Positions 17,578 through 25,907 of a DNA stretch of 64,000 nucleotides are shown here, one piece after another (within the stretch, counting starts at the first letter, position 1; each line of letters opens with the position of its first letter). The notes under the pieces were generated by a model. That model worked only from the letters and a program-made list of their open reading frames with translations, made no database searches and was not told where the DNA came from. Both the position numbers and the translations under genes were made by a program. Origin of the DNA: Granulosicoccus sp045106855 (GTDB lineage: Bacteria; Pseudomonadota; Gammaproteobacteria; Granulosicoccales; Granulosicoccaceae); NCBI GenBank assembly GCA_045106855.1, contig JBGCFI010000024.1, positions 124,001-188,000 of the forward strand, read 5' to 3'.

Positions 17578-18774
17578 ATGGAGTGTGTAACAAATCTGGT
17601 TTCACAAAAACAGTATGCCAGCGGCATCAGTGTGCTGTGGAGCCAGGAGGCGGATACCGCAACGATGTGCGAAGGGATCATTGCCGCGACGCAGTCCGAA
17701 CCGACCGAGTTGGTGATCATCTGGTTTTCAGCCAGACGCCATAGTGCCTCGGACATAGTCCGGCAATTAAGCGCAAGTGAAAACCCCGTCGCCTATTGCG
17801 GCTGCTCTACCAGTGGTGAAGTCACACCGGATGGACTGCAAAACGAAGGCTTCGTCGCCATAACACTGCCTGCACGCTGGTTTAGCTGTGCAACACTTGT
17901 CATGGACTCAGTAGCCACTCTGGGGATGGAAACCGTCGCACTCACCACGGCAAATCTGTGCACGCAGTTCAAGCGGGCGCATCCTCAATCCCAGGAATGC
18001 GGAAGCCTGTTTGCGCTGAACCTTATCGACGGCTTGTCCTATTCGGAAGAGGCTGTGACGGTCGCCATCGATCGCGGCCTGGAGGGTATCCCGTTGATAG
18101 GCGGTTCCGCGGGCGATGACCTGGAATTTGCAAAAACCTGGCAAATTACAGGCGGCCGGTTCTACACAAGTTCAAGCGTGCTGACATTGGTTCACTGTCG
18201 TCTGCCCTGCCGTGTCTACACGAACAATAATTTTGTCCCTACACAGCACAAGCTGGTCGTCACCGAGGCTGATCCCGACTTGCGCTGCGTCAGCGAGTTC
18301 AATGCAGAAACCGCTGCGGTCGCGTACGCAAACGCTATCGGCTTGCAACCCGACGAACTGGAGGCAGGAAGTTTTGCCTCCTATTCGGTTATCGTGCGCT
18401 TCGGTGGCCAGTACTATTGCCGGTCAATTCAGCAACTCAATGACGACGGTTCTTTGACATTTTTTTGTGCGATTGATAACGGCCTGGTGCTGACCGTTGC
18501 CAGATCGGTTGGCATGGTTGCCTCGTCAAGAGAGAAAATCGAGCAGATCGAAGCGGATATCGGGCCGCTTGATCTTCTTTTCGGCTTTGACTGCGTTTAC
18601 CGGAAACTTGACGCTCAGCACAGAAACACGACGCACAGGATTACCGCCCTCTATCAGGAAAAGAACTTTATTGGCTGTAATACGTACGGAGAACAATATG
18701 GCGCAATGCATATCAACCAAACCTTCACTGGAATTGCCATAGGCATGCCACCAAGCGAGCTATCGAAAAACTGA
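17578..18774 (+). CDS. FIST-domain sensory protein (NosP-like)
   Basis: A 398-residue soluble protein with the FIST N domain (about 30-220; YCGCSTSGEVTPDG, LIDGLSYSEEAVTVAI, IPLIGGSAGDDLEF) and the FIST C domain (about 235-375; VTEADPDLRCVSEFN, FDCVYRKL, NTYGEQYGAMHINQTFTG split). FIST proteins sense small ligands. In Pseudomonas and relatives the FIST protein NosP binds NO through haem and is encoded next to the kinase NahK. Here the stop is only 3 bp before a hybrid kinase gene of that type, so the two are one sensory unit. Haem binding itself cannot be read from the sequence. Confidence 0.85.
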   Translation: MECVTNLVSQKQYASGISVLWSQEADTATMCEGIIAATQSEPTELVIIWFSARRHSASDIVRQLSASENPVAYCGCSTSGEVTPDGLQNEGFVAITLPARWFSCATLVMDSVATLGMETVALTTANLCTQFKRAHPQSQECGSLFALNLIDGLSYSEEAVTVAIDRGLEGIPLIGGSAGDDLEFAKTWQITGGRFYTSSSVLTLVHCRLPCRVYTNNNFVPTQHKLVVTEADPDLRCVSEFNAETAAVAYANAIGLQPDELEAGSFASYSVIVRFGGQYYCRSIQQLNDDGSLTFFCAIDNGLVLTVARSVGMVASSREKIEQIEADIGPLDLLFGFDCVYRKLDAQHRNTTHRITALYQEKNFIGCNTYGEQYGAMHINQTFTGIAIGMPPSELSKN

Positions 18775-18777
18775 ACC

Positions 18778-20151
18778 ATGGGAAATGAAGACCTGCAGGA
18801 AGTAGAAAAGCTCCGGAAAATCAATACAGCCCTCATAGAGCGTGTAGAGCGCTCAATGGATCAGCAGGGGAACGCCTATTCGTTATTCCAGACCGCGATC
18901 GGGCTCGAAGAACAGGTGCGCAGAAGGACCTCGGAGCTGACCTCGACCCTAGCCGATCTGGAAGGGTTAAACCAGCAGCTCATCATCGCCAAGGAAGCCG
19001 CCGAGCAAGCCAACTATTCCAAAACGCGCTTCCTCGCTGCAGCCAGTCACGATGTACTTCAACCATTGAACGCCGCATTATTACTTATCTCGACGCTAAG
19101 CTCGGTACAAGCCCACGATGAAGGCCGTCGTCTTTGTCGTCAGGTTGAGCGGTCTCTGGAAACCATGGATACGCTCCTGCGCAATCTGCTCTTTATGTCT
19201 CGGCTGGATGCAGGTGATGTCAAACCACATTTTCAAACAGTCTCCCTGGATAGATTGTTCGACTCAATTGCCTCGGATTTCGAGCCAATCGCACAGGTAC
19301 GAAATCTTGAACTGCGCGTCAGGCACTGCGGATTGCATGTCTGGTCCGATCCCACCATGTTGCGACGTACCATCCAGAACATCGTGGCTAATGCACTGCG
19401 GTATACAAAAAAAGGCGGCGCACTGTTGATCGCCGGCAGACGCGGTGATCATGTGCAAGTACGTATCGCCGATACCGGCGTAGGAATAGATCGCGACCGG
19501 TTCAAAGACATATTTGTGGAATTCCAGCGGTGTGCAAAGGGGCAGGATGATCTTGATGGATCTGCGGGCATGGGTCTGGGGCTGGCAATTGTCGAACGCA
19601 TGATAAGCACACTCAATCACACGGTAACCGTCAACTCAACGGTCGGATCTGGCTCGTGTTTCAGCTTGCGACTGCCCTACACCGATCCTCCGGAAAATGC
19701 CGTGGTTTTACCGCCGAAGAGCAATAAAAATCTTGAAAAGGTATCAGGGGCAAAACTGTCTCAAACACGCATTCTCATAATAGAAAATGATCTGGCAGCT
19801 TTGCAGGCTATGGAAGCACTGTTGGGCCAATGGGGCTGTGAGCTCCGCCTTGCCAGTTCTGCACGTGAAGCGATGAGCGCACTGACGAGCGAAAACGCCT
19901 GGGTCCCTGAAATCATTGTGGCCGATCAACACCTGAACAATGACGAACGCGGCACATCTGTCGTTCGGGTCATTCGACAACTGATAGGGCGTCAGGTGCC
20001 CGCGGTTATCATTACCGCTGATCCTTCGGAACGTCTCTGGAAAATGGCCGATCAACGTCAACTCGATGTGATGCAGAAACCGGTAAAACCTGCACAATTG
20101 AGAGCACTACTGACTCATCTACGTACACGAAAATTTGAGCTCACTGCATAG
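18778..20151 (+). CDS. Hybrid histidine kinase with C-terminal receiver (NahK/ErcS-prime type)
   Basis: A 457-residue cytoplasmic protein. An N-terminal coiled coil (about 5-75) leads into the HisKA H-box ASHDVLQPLNAALL at about residue 85, where QPLNA is typical of the NahK/ErcS-prime group. The HATPase part follows with NIVANALRYTKKGG, IADTGVGIDRDRF and GMGLGLAIVERM. A receiver domain occupies about 330-450 with phosphoacceptor Asp in IIVADQHLNND and the conserved Lys in MQKPVKP. It has no membrane segments, so the upstream FIST protein is the likely input. The response regulator is encoded convergently right after it. Confidence 0.9.
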   Translation: MGNEDLQEVEKLRKINTALIERVERSMDQQGNAYSLFQTAIGLEEQVRRRTSELTSTLADLEGLNQQLIIAKEAAEQANYSKTRFLAAASHDVLQPLNAALLLISTLSSVQAHDEGRRLCRQVERSLETMDTLLRNLLFMSRLDAGDVKPHFQTVSLDRLFDSIASDFEPIAQVRNLELRVRHCGLHVWSDPTMLRRTIQNIVANALRYTKKGGALLIAGRRGDHVQVRIADTGVGIDRDRFKDIFVEFQRCAKGQDDLDGSAGMGLGLAIVERMISTLNHTVTVNSTVGSGSCFSLRLPYTDPPENAVVLPPKSNKNLEKVSGAKLSQTRILIIENDLAALQAMEALLGQWGCELRLASSAREAMSALTSENAWVPEIIVADQHLNNDERGTSVVRVIRQLIGRQVPAVIITADPSERLWKMADQRQLDVMQKPVKPAQLRALLTHLRTRKFELTA

Positions 20152-20180
20152 ACGCTTGCGCTGGCCGGACCGGCCGCCAA

Positions 20181-20861
20181 TTACGCCAGGAATCGTTTTT
20201 CCATATCAAACAGTTCGTCCTTATCAAGCTTTGACACCTCTATTACGGCCTGCGTGCGACTGTGAACTTTTAGTTTGCGCAGAATTTCGGAAACATGTTT
20301 CTTGACCGTCGTCGCACCCACATCCAGTTCGTAGGCAATCTGTTTGTTGAGCAAGCCCTCGCGTAGCATGAACAATACTCGTAACTGCTGAGGCGTAAGG
20401 CTTAACAGACGTTCGATGATATCGACCTTGGCAGAACCGCCTTCGCTATCGTTGCCGGGCAGCAGGCCGTCGGGCACGTAGACGTCTCCAGCCATAATCG
20501 TATTGATAGCCGTTGCCAATACCTCGCGTCCCAGCGATTTTGGCAAGAAACCGGCTGCACCATAGGTGATAGCCTCTTCGATAATTTGCTCATTCTCGAG
20601 ACCGGATACCACAAGCACCGGCAACCGCGGATGCGAGGCACGCAATTGAAGCAAACCTTCAAATCCATTGACACCGGGTATATTCAGGTCCAGAAGCGCG
20701 ATATCGTAGTCGCGATCAGACTCCAGCACACGAAGCGCTTCTTCCACATTGCTGAGCTCTTTCGAACGCACCATAGGGTAAGCCTGAGAAACGGCTGCAC
20801 TTAATGCTTCCCTAAACAGGGGGTGATCGTCAATGATCAGGACTTGCGACAGATCTGTCAT
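20181..20861 (-). CDS. LuxR/NarL-type response regulator (AgmR/ErbR-like)
   Basis: 226 residues from the ATG at 20861, chosen because the receiver fold starts at once (LSQVLIIDDHPLFREAL). The frame is open 36 bp further upstream. Phosphoacceptor Asp lies in IALLDLNIPGVNG, conserved Lys in GFLPKSLG. The C-terminal LuxR HTH covers about 160-220 (LSLTPQQLRVLFMLREGLLNKQIAYEL split, then TTVKKHVSEILRKLKV). Regulators of this look (AgmR/ErbR/PedR1) control PQQ-dependent alcohol oxidation genes. It is convergent with the kinase gene, 29 bp apart. Confidence 0.85.
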   Translation of the reverse strand: MTDLSQVLIIDDHPLFREALSAAVSQAYPMVRSKELSNVEEALRVLESDRDYDIALLDLNIPGVNGFEGLLQLRASHPRLPVLVVSGLENEQIIEEAITYGAAGFLPKSLGREVLATAINTIMAGDVYVPDGLLPGNDSEGGSAKVDIIERLLSLTPQQLRVLFMLREGLLNKQIAYELDVGATTVKKHVSEILRKLKVHSRTQAVIEVSKLDKDELFDMEKRFLA

Positions 20862-20897
20862 GGTTCCCGGGTATTGTATGGGCTTTAACCCGCTCAT

Positions 20898-21320
20898 CGT
20901 ACCTGTGTCGTGGCCATCATGCCATGCCTCCGGCTTTGCTTTTCAACAAGCTAGGAATCAAAATTAAGGCAAAGTAGTTAAAACTCAGCCTTAATAGTCT
21001 GGAAAACCAATGAAAAGGTCGACTATTCCGTCTTTCCTACGCCACGCTTATACGAAGCATCACCTGACAATCGCAAACTGTGACACCATTCCGTGTGCGG
21101 CCAAGACTCGCAAGAAATCGCTTGAAACATCAACAATTACAGACAATTCAATGCAAGACTCTTGAGACGTATAATCTGCAAAATGATATCGCGATTCTTC
21201 ACCTCATCTAAATGGTACTTTAGTCGTTCGGGAGTCGAAGTTCCCCCGGCGAAATCACCCTGCAAACCAACTTGAAACCCCAATAAGTCCCAATCTGTGA
21301 GCAGAATATCAGCGACACAT
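20898..21320. promoter_or_regulatory. Divergent intergenic region between response regulator and ABC genes
   Basis: About 400 bp without a credible gene, holding the promoters of the minus-strand regulator and the plus-strand ABC pair. It is visibly AT-richer around 20955-21020. I see no clear palindrome. Short frames here lack Shine-Dalgarno sequences and family resemblance. Confidence 0.5.
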
Positions 21321-22094
21321 ATGCAGCATAACCAATTAACAGATTCGCAGACCATTGCAGCACTTGATGTTAGCGAGCTAGGCTTCGACTACGGGAGTAA
21401 AACCGCTTTACACGATGTAACGCTAAGCATAAATACCGGTGAACTGGTTATTCTGCTAGGCCCTAACGGAGCTGGCAAGACCACCCTGTTCTCTCTCATA
21501 TGCGGATTGTTCGCACCCGTACGCGGCAGCATTAGCATCAATGGCCAGTCCTTGCTGAAACGTTCCGAAGCACTTGCGCCGCTGGGCATCGTCTTTCAGT
21601 CACAAACACTCGATCTGGATTTGAGTGTCCAGCAAAATCTACTGTATTTTTGCGCCTTGCATGGCTTGCCGAACAAGACCGCTCGCAGCCGTATCGACAC
21701 AGCCTTAAAAAGAATGGACCTTCATACAAGAGCACATGACAAGGTACGCACTCTCAATGGTGGTCACCGGCGACGTGTCGAAATCATTCGTGCCACCTTG
21801 CACGAACCGAGCATCCTCTTGCTGGATGAGCCAACCGTGGGACTGGATATTCCAACGCGTGCCGAGCTTTTGGAATTTGTTCGTGAGCTACCCGCGACAC
21901 ACGGATGCGCCGTGCTCTGGGCAACTCATCTGATTGATGAAATTCGTGACACTGATCGCGTTGCACTGCTACACGCTGGTAAAAAACACCACGACGGTAT
22001 TGCACAACAGCTGTTAAAGGATAACCAGGCCGCCGACCTGCCAGCCCTGATGCGCTCGCTTAACACCAGGCCAGACGACGAAAAAAACAACTAA
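21321..22094 (+). CDS. ABC transporter ATPase of the PQQ-alcohol-dehydrogenase-associated type
   Basis: 257 residues from the ATG at 21321; a GTG 24 bp upstream is also possible. Walker A LGPNGAGKTTLFSL near residue 48, Walker B LLLDEPTVGLD. The signature is LNGGHRRRVEI instead of LSGGQ. The block LGIVFQSQTLDLDLSVQQNL followed by LYFCALHGLP is characteristic of the ATPase subfamily encoded with PQQ-dependent alcohol dehydrogenases. Relatives (Pseudomonas Ped and methylotroph Lut transporters) have been tied to lanthanide handling; that link is from memory and is inference here. The permease gene follows after 24 bp. Confidence 0.8.
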   Translation: MQHNQLTDSQTIAALDVSELGFDYGSKTALHDVTLSINTGELVILLGPNGAGKTTLFSLICGLFAPVRGSISINGQSLLKRSEALAPLGIVFQSQTLDLDLSVQQNLLYFCALHGLPNKTARSRIDTALKRMDLHTRAHDKVRTLNGGHRRRVEIIRATLHEPSILLLDEPTVGLDIPTRAELLEFVRELPATHGCAVLWATHLIDEIRDTDRVALLHAGKKHHDGIAQQLLKDNQAADLPALMRSLNTRPDDEKNN

Positions 22095-22118
22095 GACCCG
22101 TTTGGGTCAGACACCAAA

Positions 22119-22928
22119 ATGAACATTCATCGACGTTATCTCAGCAGTTTCAGCGGCATCGTTAAGCGTGAGCTTCTGCGTTTTGTTCACCAGAGAGAGC
22201 GTTTTCTGGCGGCGCTTGTCAGGCCGCTGCTATGGCTGATCGTGTTTGCCGCCGGATTTCGTGCGGCCTTGGGACTTGCCATCATTCCACCCTACCAGAC
22301 CTACATCAGCTATGAGGTGTATATCGTGCCCGGACTCATCGGCATGATTCAGCTGTTTAATGGCATGCAATCATCTCTCTCGATGGTCTACGATCAGGAA
22401 ATGGGCAGTATGAGAGTGTTATTGACAGCGCCTCTGCCACGCTGGTATTTGTTGCTTTGCAAACTATTGGCTGGTGTGCTTGTATCGATAATGCAGATCG
22501 CCGCCTTTCTTATCATGGCAAGCATAGTTGGTATCGAATTCGCCTATAGCGGTGCCATACTTGCACTACCAGTGGTTGTACTGAGCGGTATCATGCTTGG
22601 CTCACTGGGCTTGTTGATTTCGTCCGTGGTTCGCCAGCTGGAGAATTTTGCCGGTGTTATGAATTTCGTTATTTTTCCGCTGTTTTTCATGTCATCAGCC
22701 TTGTACCCGATCTGGAAAATGCGTGAATCCAGCGAATTACTAGCAACAATATGTGAATTCAACCCCTTTACTCATGCCATCGAAGCAGTCCGCTTTGCGT
22801 TTTACGGACAGTTCAATGCTCTTTCCATGGGCATACTGGTAGCCTGCACACTGGTGTTCTTTGGTGTCGCTTGCTGGTCTTATGATCCCGCACGACGCTT
22901 TCGCGCAGGGCGTACAGCCTCCGCCTGA
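22119..22928 (+). CDS. ABC-2 type permease, partner of the preceding ATPase
   Basis: 269 residues with an amphipathic N-terminus and six membrane segments, an ABC2_membrane fold. The segment QLFNGMQSSLSMVYDQEMGS is typical of this subfamily, as is LLTAPLPRWYLLLCKLLAG. It forms the channel with the upstream ATPase. The other usual members of the PQQ-linked system (periplasmic binding protein, beta-propeller, PQQ dehydrogenase) are not in the window. Convergent with the next operon, 39 bp apart. Confidence 0.82.
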   Translation: MNIHRRYLSSFSGIVKRELLRFVHQRERFLAALVRPLLWLIVFAAGFRAALGLAIIPPYQTYISYEVYIVPGLIGMIQLFNGMQSSLSMVYDQEMGSMRVLLTAPLPRWYLLLCKLLAGVLVSIMQIAAFLIMASIVGIEFAYSGAILALPVVVLSGIMLGSLGLLISSVVRQLENFAGVMNFVIFPLFFMSSALYPIWKMRESSELLATICEFNPFTHAIEAVRFAFYGQFNALSMGILVACTLVFFGVACWSYDPARRFRAGRTASA

Positions 22929-22967
22929 GTATTTCGGAGAAAGGCGATAGTGTCTGTATGCGTGGAT

Positions 22968-23702
22968 CTAATCCAGATCGAGTGTCGCTTCAGGCACGAT
23001 GGCCTCAACCTGCCTGACTATACCTTCGGCGAATTCGTAAGTGCGCAGTGAGCGTTCCGTATCAATCAGTAACTCGCCGACAATATGCGTGGGGCGTTTG
23101 CTGAAAACCAGAATCCTGTCAGCCAGTAACGCGGCTTCGCGAATGTTGTGAGTCACCATTAGCGCTGTGGTCTGCTGTCTTTGCCACAAACTCATCAGCA
23201 ACTGCCGTAACCGCTCTGCGGTGGAATCATCCAGAGATACAAACGGCTCGTCCAGTATCAGGAGCTGAGGCTCGAGGACAAATGCTCTTGCTAGCGATGC
23301 CCGGCGCGCCAGTCCGAGCGACAACTGGTTAGGGAAAAAGCTGCGTACCTCACCCAGCTCCAGTACATTCAGCAGCTCATCCAATGACTGGTCTTGTCTG
23401 GCTTCTGGAAGCACCAAACGTATATTCTGCTCAACGGTACGCCAGGGCAGCAAACGTGGCTCCTGAAACACCGCAGCAACCCGATCACTGGCTGGTTGTT
23501 GTATGGTGCCTTCGAAATTATTGTCCAGACCGAGAATCATGCGCAGGGTGGTCGTTTTGCCGCAACCTGAAGGACCCACAATGCAAGTAAACGAGCGCGC
23601 AGGCAGGCTGAATTCCAGCTTACCCACTGCATGCAGTTGACCGCCGCCACTCAGGTGGAAGGTGCGCCCTTCGACCTGCAAATCCAGCACGGTATCCTCC
23701 AT
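22968..23702 (-). CDS. SsuB/TauB-type ABC ATPase
   Basis: 244 residues from the ATG at 23702, which starts 4 bp after the permease stop. Longer starts would overlap the permease by up to 100 bp. Walker A VGPSGCGKTTTLRM near residue 42, Q-loop VFQEPRLLPWRTVEQN, signature LSLGLARRASLARAF (LSLGL instead of LSGGQ), Walker B LLILDEPFVSLD. It energises the nitrate/sulfonate/taurine-type importer encoded upstream on the same strand. The altered signature is common in this family. Confidence 0.88.
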   Translation of the reverse strand: MEDTVLDLQVEGRTFHLSGGGQLHAVGKLEFSLPARSFTCIVGPSGCGKTTTLRMILGLDNNFEGTIQQPASDRVAAVFQEPRLLPWRTVEQNIRLVLPEARQDQSLDELLNVLELGEVRSFFPNQLSLGLARRASLARAFVLEPQLLILDEPFVSLDDSTAERLRQLLMSLWQRQQTTALMVTHNIREAALLADRILVFSKRPTHIVGELLIDTERSLRTYEFAEGIVRQVEAIVPEATLDLD

Positions 23703-23706
23703 CTGA

Positions 23707-24522
23707 TCAGCTACCGACTTGTCTGACACGCTCACCACGCCAACGATTGCCATACCGATCCAAAGGTTGCAGCACCAGGTATTCAACCAGCAACATGACG
23801 GCAACAAAAGCTAGTGTGTACGCCAGTATGGTAGCCACATCGAATAACTGAAAGTACAGATGAATCTGGAACCCGACGCCGTTAGAGCGACCTAACAGCT
23901 CTACAATCAGTACGATTTTCCAGATGAGCGACACGCCGCTACGGGTAGCTGCAGCGAAAAACGGTTGTAGCTGCGGCACGATAACGTGACGCAATCGCTT
24001 GGCCGTACCAAAGCGATAGACAGCGGCCATTTCGGCATACTCTGCCGATAATGAACGCGCGCCTTCGCGCAAGGTAATCACGACGTTAGGGATCTTGTTT
24101 AATGCCACCGCACCGATAGCAGCCGCCTCGTTGAGGCCAAACCAGATATAACTCAACACAATGATCACTAACGCCGGGATGTTCAGGATGAGAATGAGCC
24201 ACGGGTCGAGAAGTCGATCAGCCTTTTCATGGATTCCCAGCCATATCCCGATAGCACTTCCAATGAACATGGCAATGGTAAACGCTGCTAACACTCTTAA
24301 CAGAGTGGCCCCCAGATGAAAATGGAGCTCTCCCGAGCGCCATTCTGTCACCAACGACTCCCACACCTTAAGCGGCGCAGGCAGCGAGTTATCATCCAGC
24401 CATAGCGCCAGAGCGCTCCAGAAAAGCAAGAAGACAAACAACGAGACGAGCATCCACGGCCAGGATCGTGATACGCGCAGCTCTATCCCGTCAGCTGTTG
24501 CTGTTCCTCGTCGAGACTGCAC
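23707..24522 (-). CDS. SsuC/TauC-type ABC permease
   Basis: A 271-residue inner-membrane protein. The first membrane segment is at about 22-42. The BPD_transp coupling loop AEMAAVYRFGTAKRLRHVIVP lies near 160-180, and the typical NIPALVIIVLSYIWFGL is in the middle. Middle gene of a three-gene importer operon: 12 bp after the binding protein gene and 4 bp before the ATPase. Confidence 0.88.
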   Translation of the reverse strand: MQSRRGTATADGIELRVSRSWPWMLVSLFVFLLFWSALALWLDDNSLPAPLKVWESLVTEWRSGELHFHLGATLLRVLAAFTIAMFIGSAIGIWLGIHEKADRLLDPWLILILNIPALVIIVLSYIWFGLNEAAAIGAVALNKIPNVVITLREGARSLSAEYAEMAAVYRFGTAKRLRHVIVPQLQPFFAAATRSGVSLIWKIVLIVELLGRSNGVGFQIHLYFQLFDVATILAYTLAFVAVMLLVEYLVLQPLDRYGNRWRGERVRQVGS

Positions 24523-24534
24523 TCCGGCGGCCCG

Positions 24535-25530
24535 TTAGTTACTTAGAGGCGCACCATCCCAGTAGGTACCTTCGACCATCACTGTTGAATCTCCTACCAG
24601 CTTCTTGCCACCCAGATCGCTGAGCACTTTGTAAATACGACCCGCATCGGCGATTTCTTCATCGTGTGAACGCGCCGGGATACCCTCGCGGAACCGATCT
24701 CTCAATATGAGCAGAGCGGCCGGTGAATCCTTGATAGCACCAGAGGAGGACAATCTCTGCCACTCTTCATCGGAGTCTTTCATGATCTGCTTGGTGGCGC
24801 GTGAGGCTTTTACAAAACCTGCGGCCAATCCATCTTGCCCCCACTGATCATCAAAAACATAACCGATGGCTGACACGGGCCCACTGGAACCCAGCGCATT
24901 GGCAGCTTCCTCTGCACTGACCAGGCGTCGAAAGCCTGCCGCTTCGAGTCTTGCGCAGAAGTGCCAGTAGTTGAGCACGGCGTCAAGCTCTCCATCCTTG
25001 GCTTTTTCAGCCAGTAAAGGGGGGGCTCCAAATGCGATATCGTTTTCGTCAGCCAGACTCAGGCCATGCTCCTGTGACGCCATACCCTGCAGCAGAAGCC
25101 AGCTCTTATCCAGAGGGCCACCGGCAACGCCGATATTCTTACCCTTAAGATCGGCCAGGGTTTTTATATCGCTGTCATTACGAACCATGATAGCGCCCAC
25201 AGAAGAGCTGTAGGGCACAAAAGTCATGTTGCGACCTTCAGAGCGCTGTCGGGACACCCACAACCAGTCTGAGACCACGATATCAACTTCGCCACCCATC
25301 AAGGCGATGCGCGTTGCGTCGCCACCGGCGAACGGCACAATTTCCAGTTCGAAACCGTTGGCTTTATCCAGCCCGTGGTGCTTCATCGCTTTCAATTCCC
25401 AATTGACGGTGCCGAATTTCAGAACACCGACACGCACAACCGGGGTATCTGCTGCAAATAGTTGCGAGGACAGCAGCACCAAGAGCACAGCGGCAATGGA
25501 GCGAACAAGGATCAGAACTGGATTGCGCAT
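24535..25530 (-). CDS. NMT1/SsuA-type ABC substrate-binding protein
   Basis: 331 residues from the ATG at 25530, where a signal peptide starts (LVRSIAAVLLVLLSSQLFA-A-D). Longer frames upstream are not needed. The mature part shows VGVLKFGTVNWELKAMKHHGL, FAGGDATRIALMGGEVDIVVSDW split, and LADLKGKNIGVAGGP, typical of NMT1/THI5-like and aliphatic sulfonate-type receptors. First gene of the SBP-permease-ATPase operon. The nearby PQQ-type ABC genes hint at alcohol/C1 metabolism, but the ligand is unknown. Confidence 0.85.
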   Translation of the reverse strand: MRNPVLILVRSIAAVLLVLLSSQLFAADTPVVRVGVLKFGTVNWELKAMKHHGLDKANGFELEIVPFAGGDATRIALMGGEVDIVVSDWLWVSRQRSEGRNMTFVPYSSSVGAIMVRNDSDIKTLADLKGKNIGVAGGPLDKSWLLLQGMASQEHGLSLADENDIAFGAPPLLAEKAKDGELDAVLNYWHFCARLEAAGFRRLVSAEEAANALGSSGPVSAIGYVFDDQWGQDGLAAGFVKASRATKQIMKDSDEEWQRLSSSGAIKDSPAALLILRDRFREGIPARSHDEEIADAGRIYKVLSDLGGKKLVGDSTVMVEGTYWDGAPLSN

Positions 25531-25907
25531 AAGAATTTCCCAAGTGGTGATTTTGTGGTGATTTTCTGATGTCGAGTTTACACAGAAGCACATCATTTGC
25601 AGTAGCTTACGACGTGTTGCGCTTTGGCACCACTGCCACGCCCAGAAAAATCGCGGTTGACGATTGTCAGACAGCTCTGACTATCCTCGTGCACCTCTTG
25701 AAAAACGGAAAATGCACACCCGACGCAGCCCAAAAGTGTGGGGCAATCGGCATATATCTGGTTGAACCAATCGGTGATCCTGCACTTTACATAGCCTCAC
25801 CTGTGGAGACAACCTACAAATGGAGCTCTAGCGAACGCCAGACCAGACACCGTGAAGTCAGTACACGGCCCTGCACAAGATACCGCTGACTGAGTTACAC
25901 CAACACG
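25531..25907. promoter_or_regulatory. Intergenic region upstream of the NMT1-type operon
   Basis: A 377-bp gap between the start of the binding-protein gene and the stop of the chemotaxis gene. A 106-codon plus-strand frame (25569-25889) runs through it, but it has no Shine-Dalgarno, no family resemblance and a low-complexity basic end, so I do not call it a gene. The operon promoter for the minus-strand importer must lie here. Confidence 0.45.

Noticed and set aside
25569..25889. 106-codon plus-strand frame
   Set aside because: No Shine-Dalgarno, no recognisable domain, basic low-complexity end; lies in the promoter region of the NMT1-type operon.
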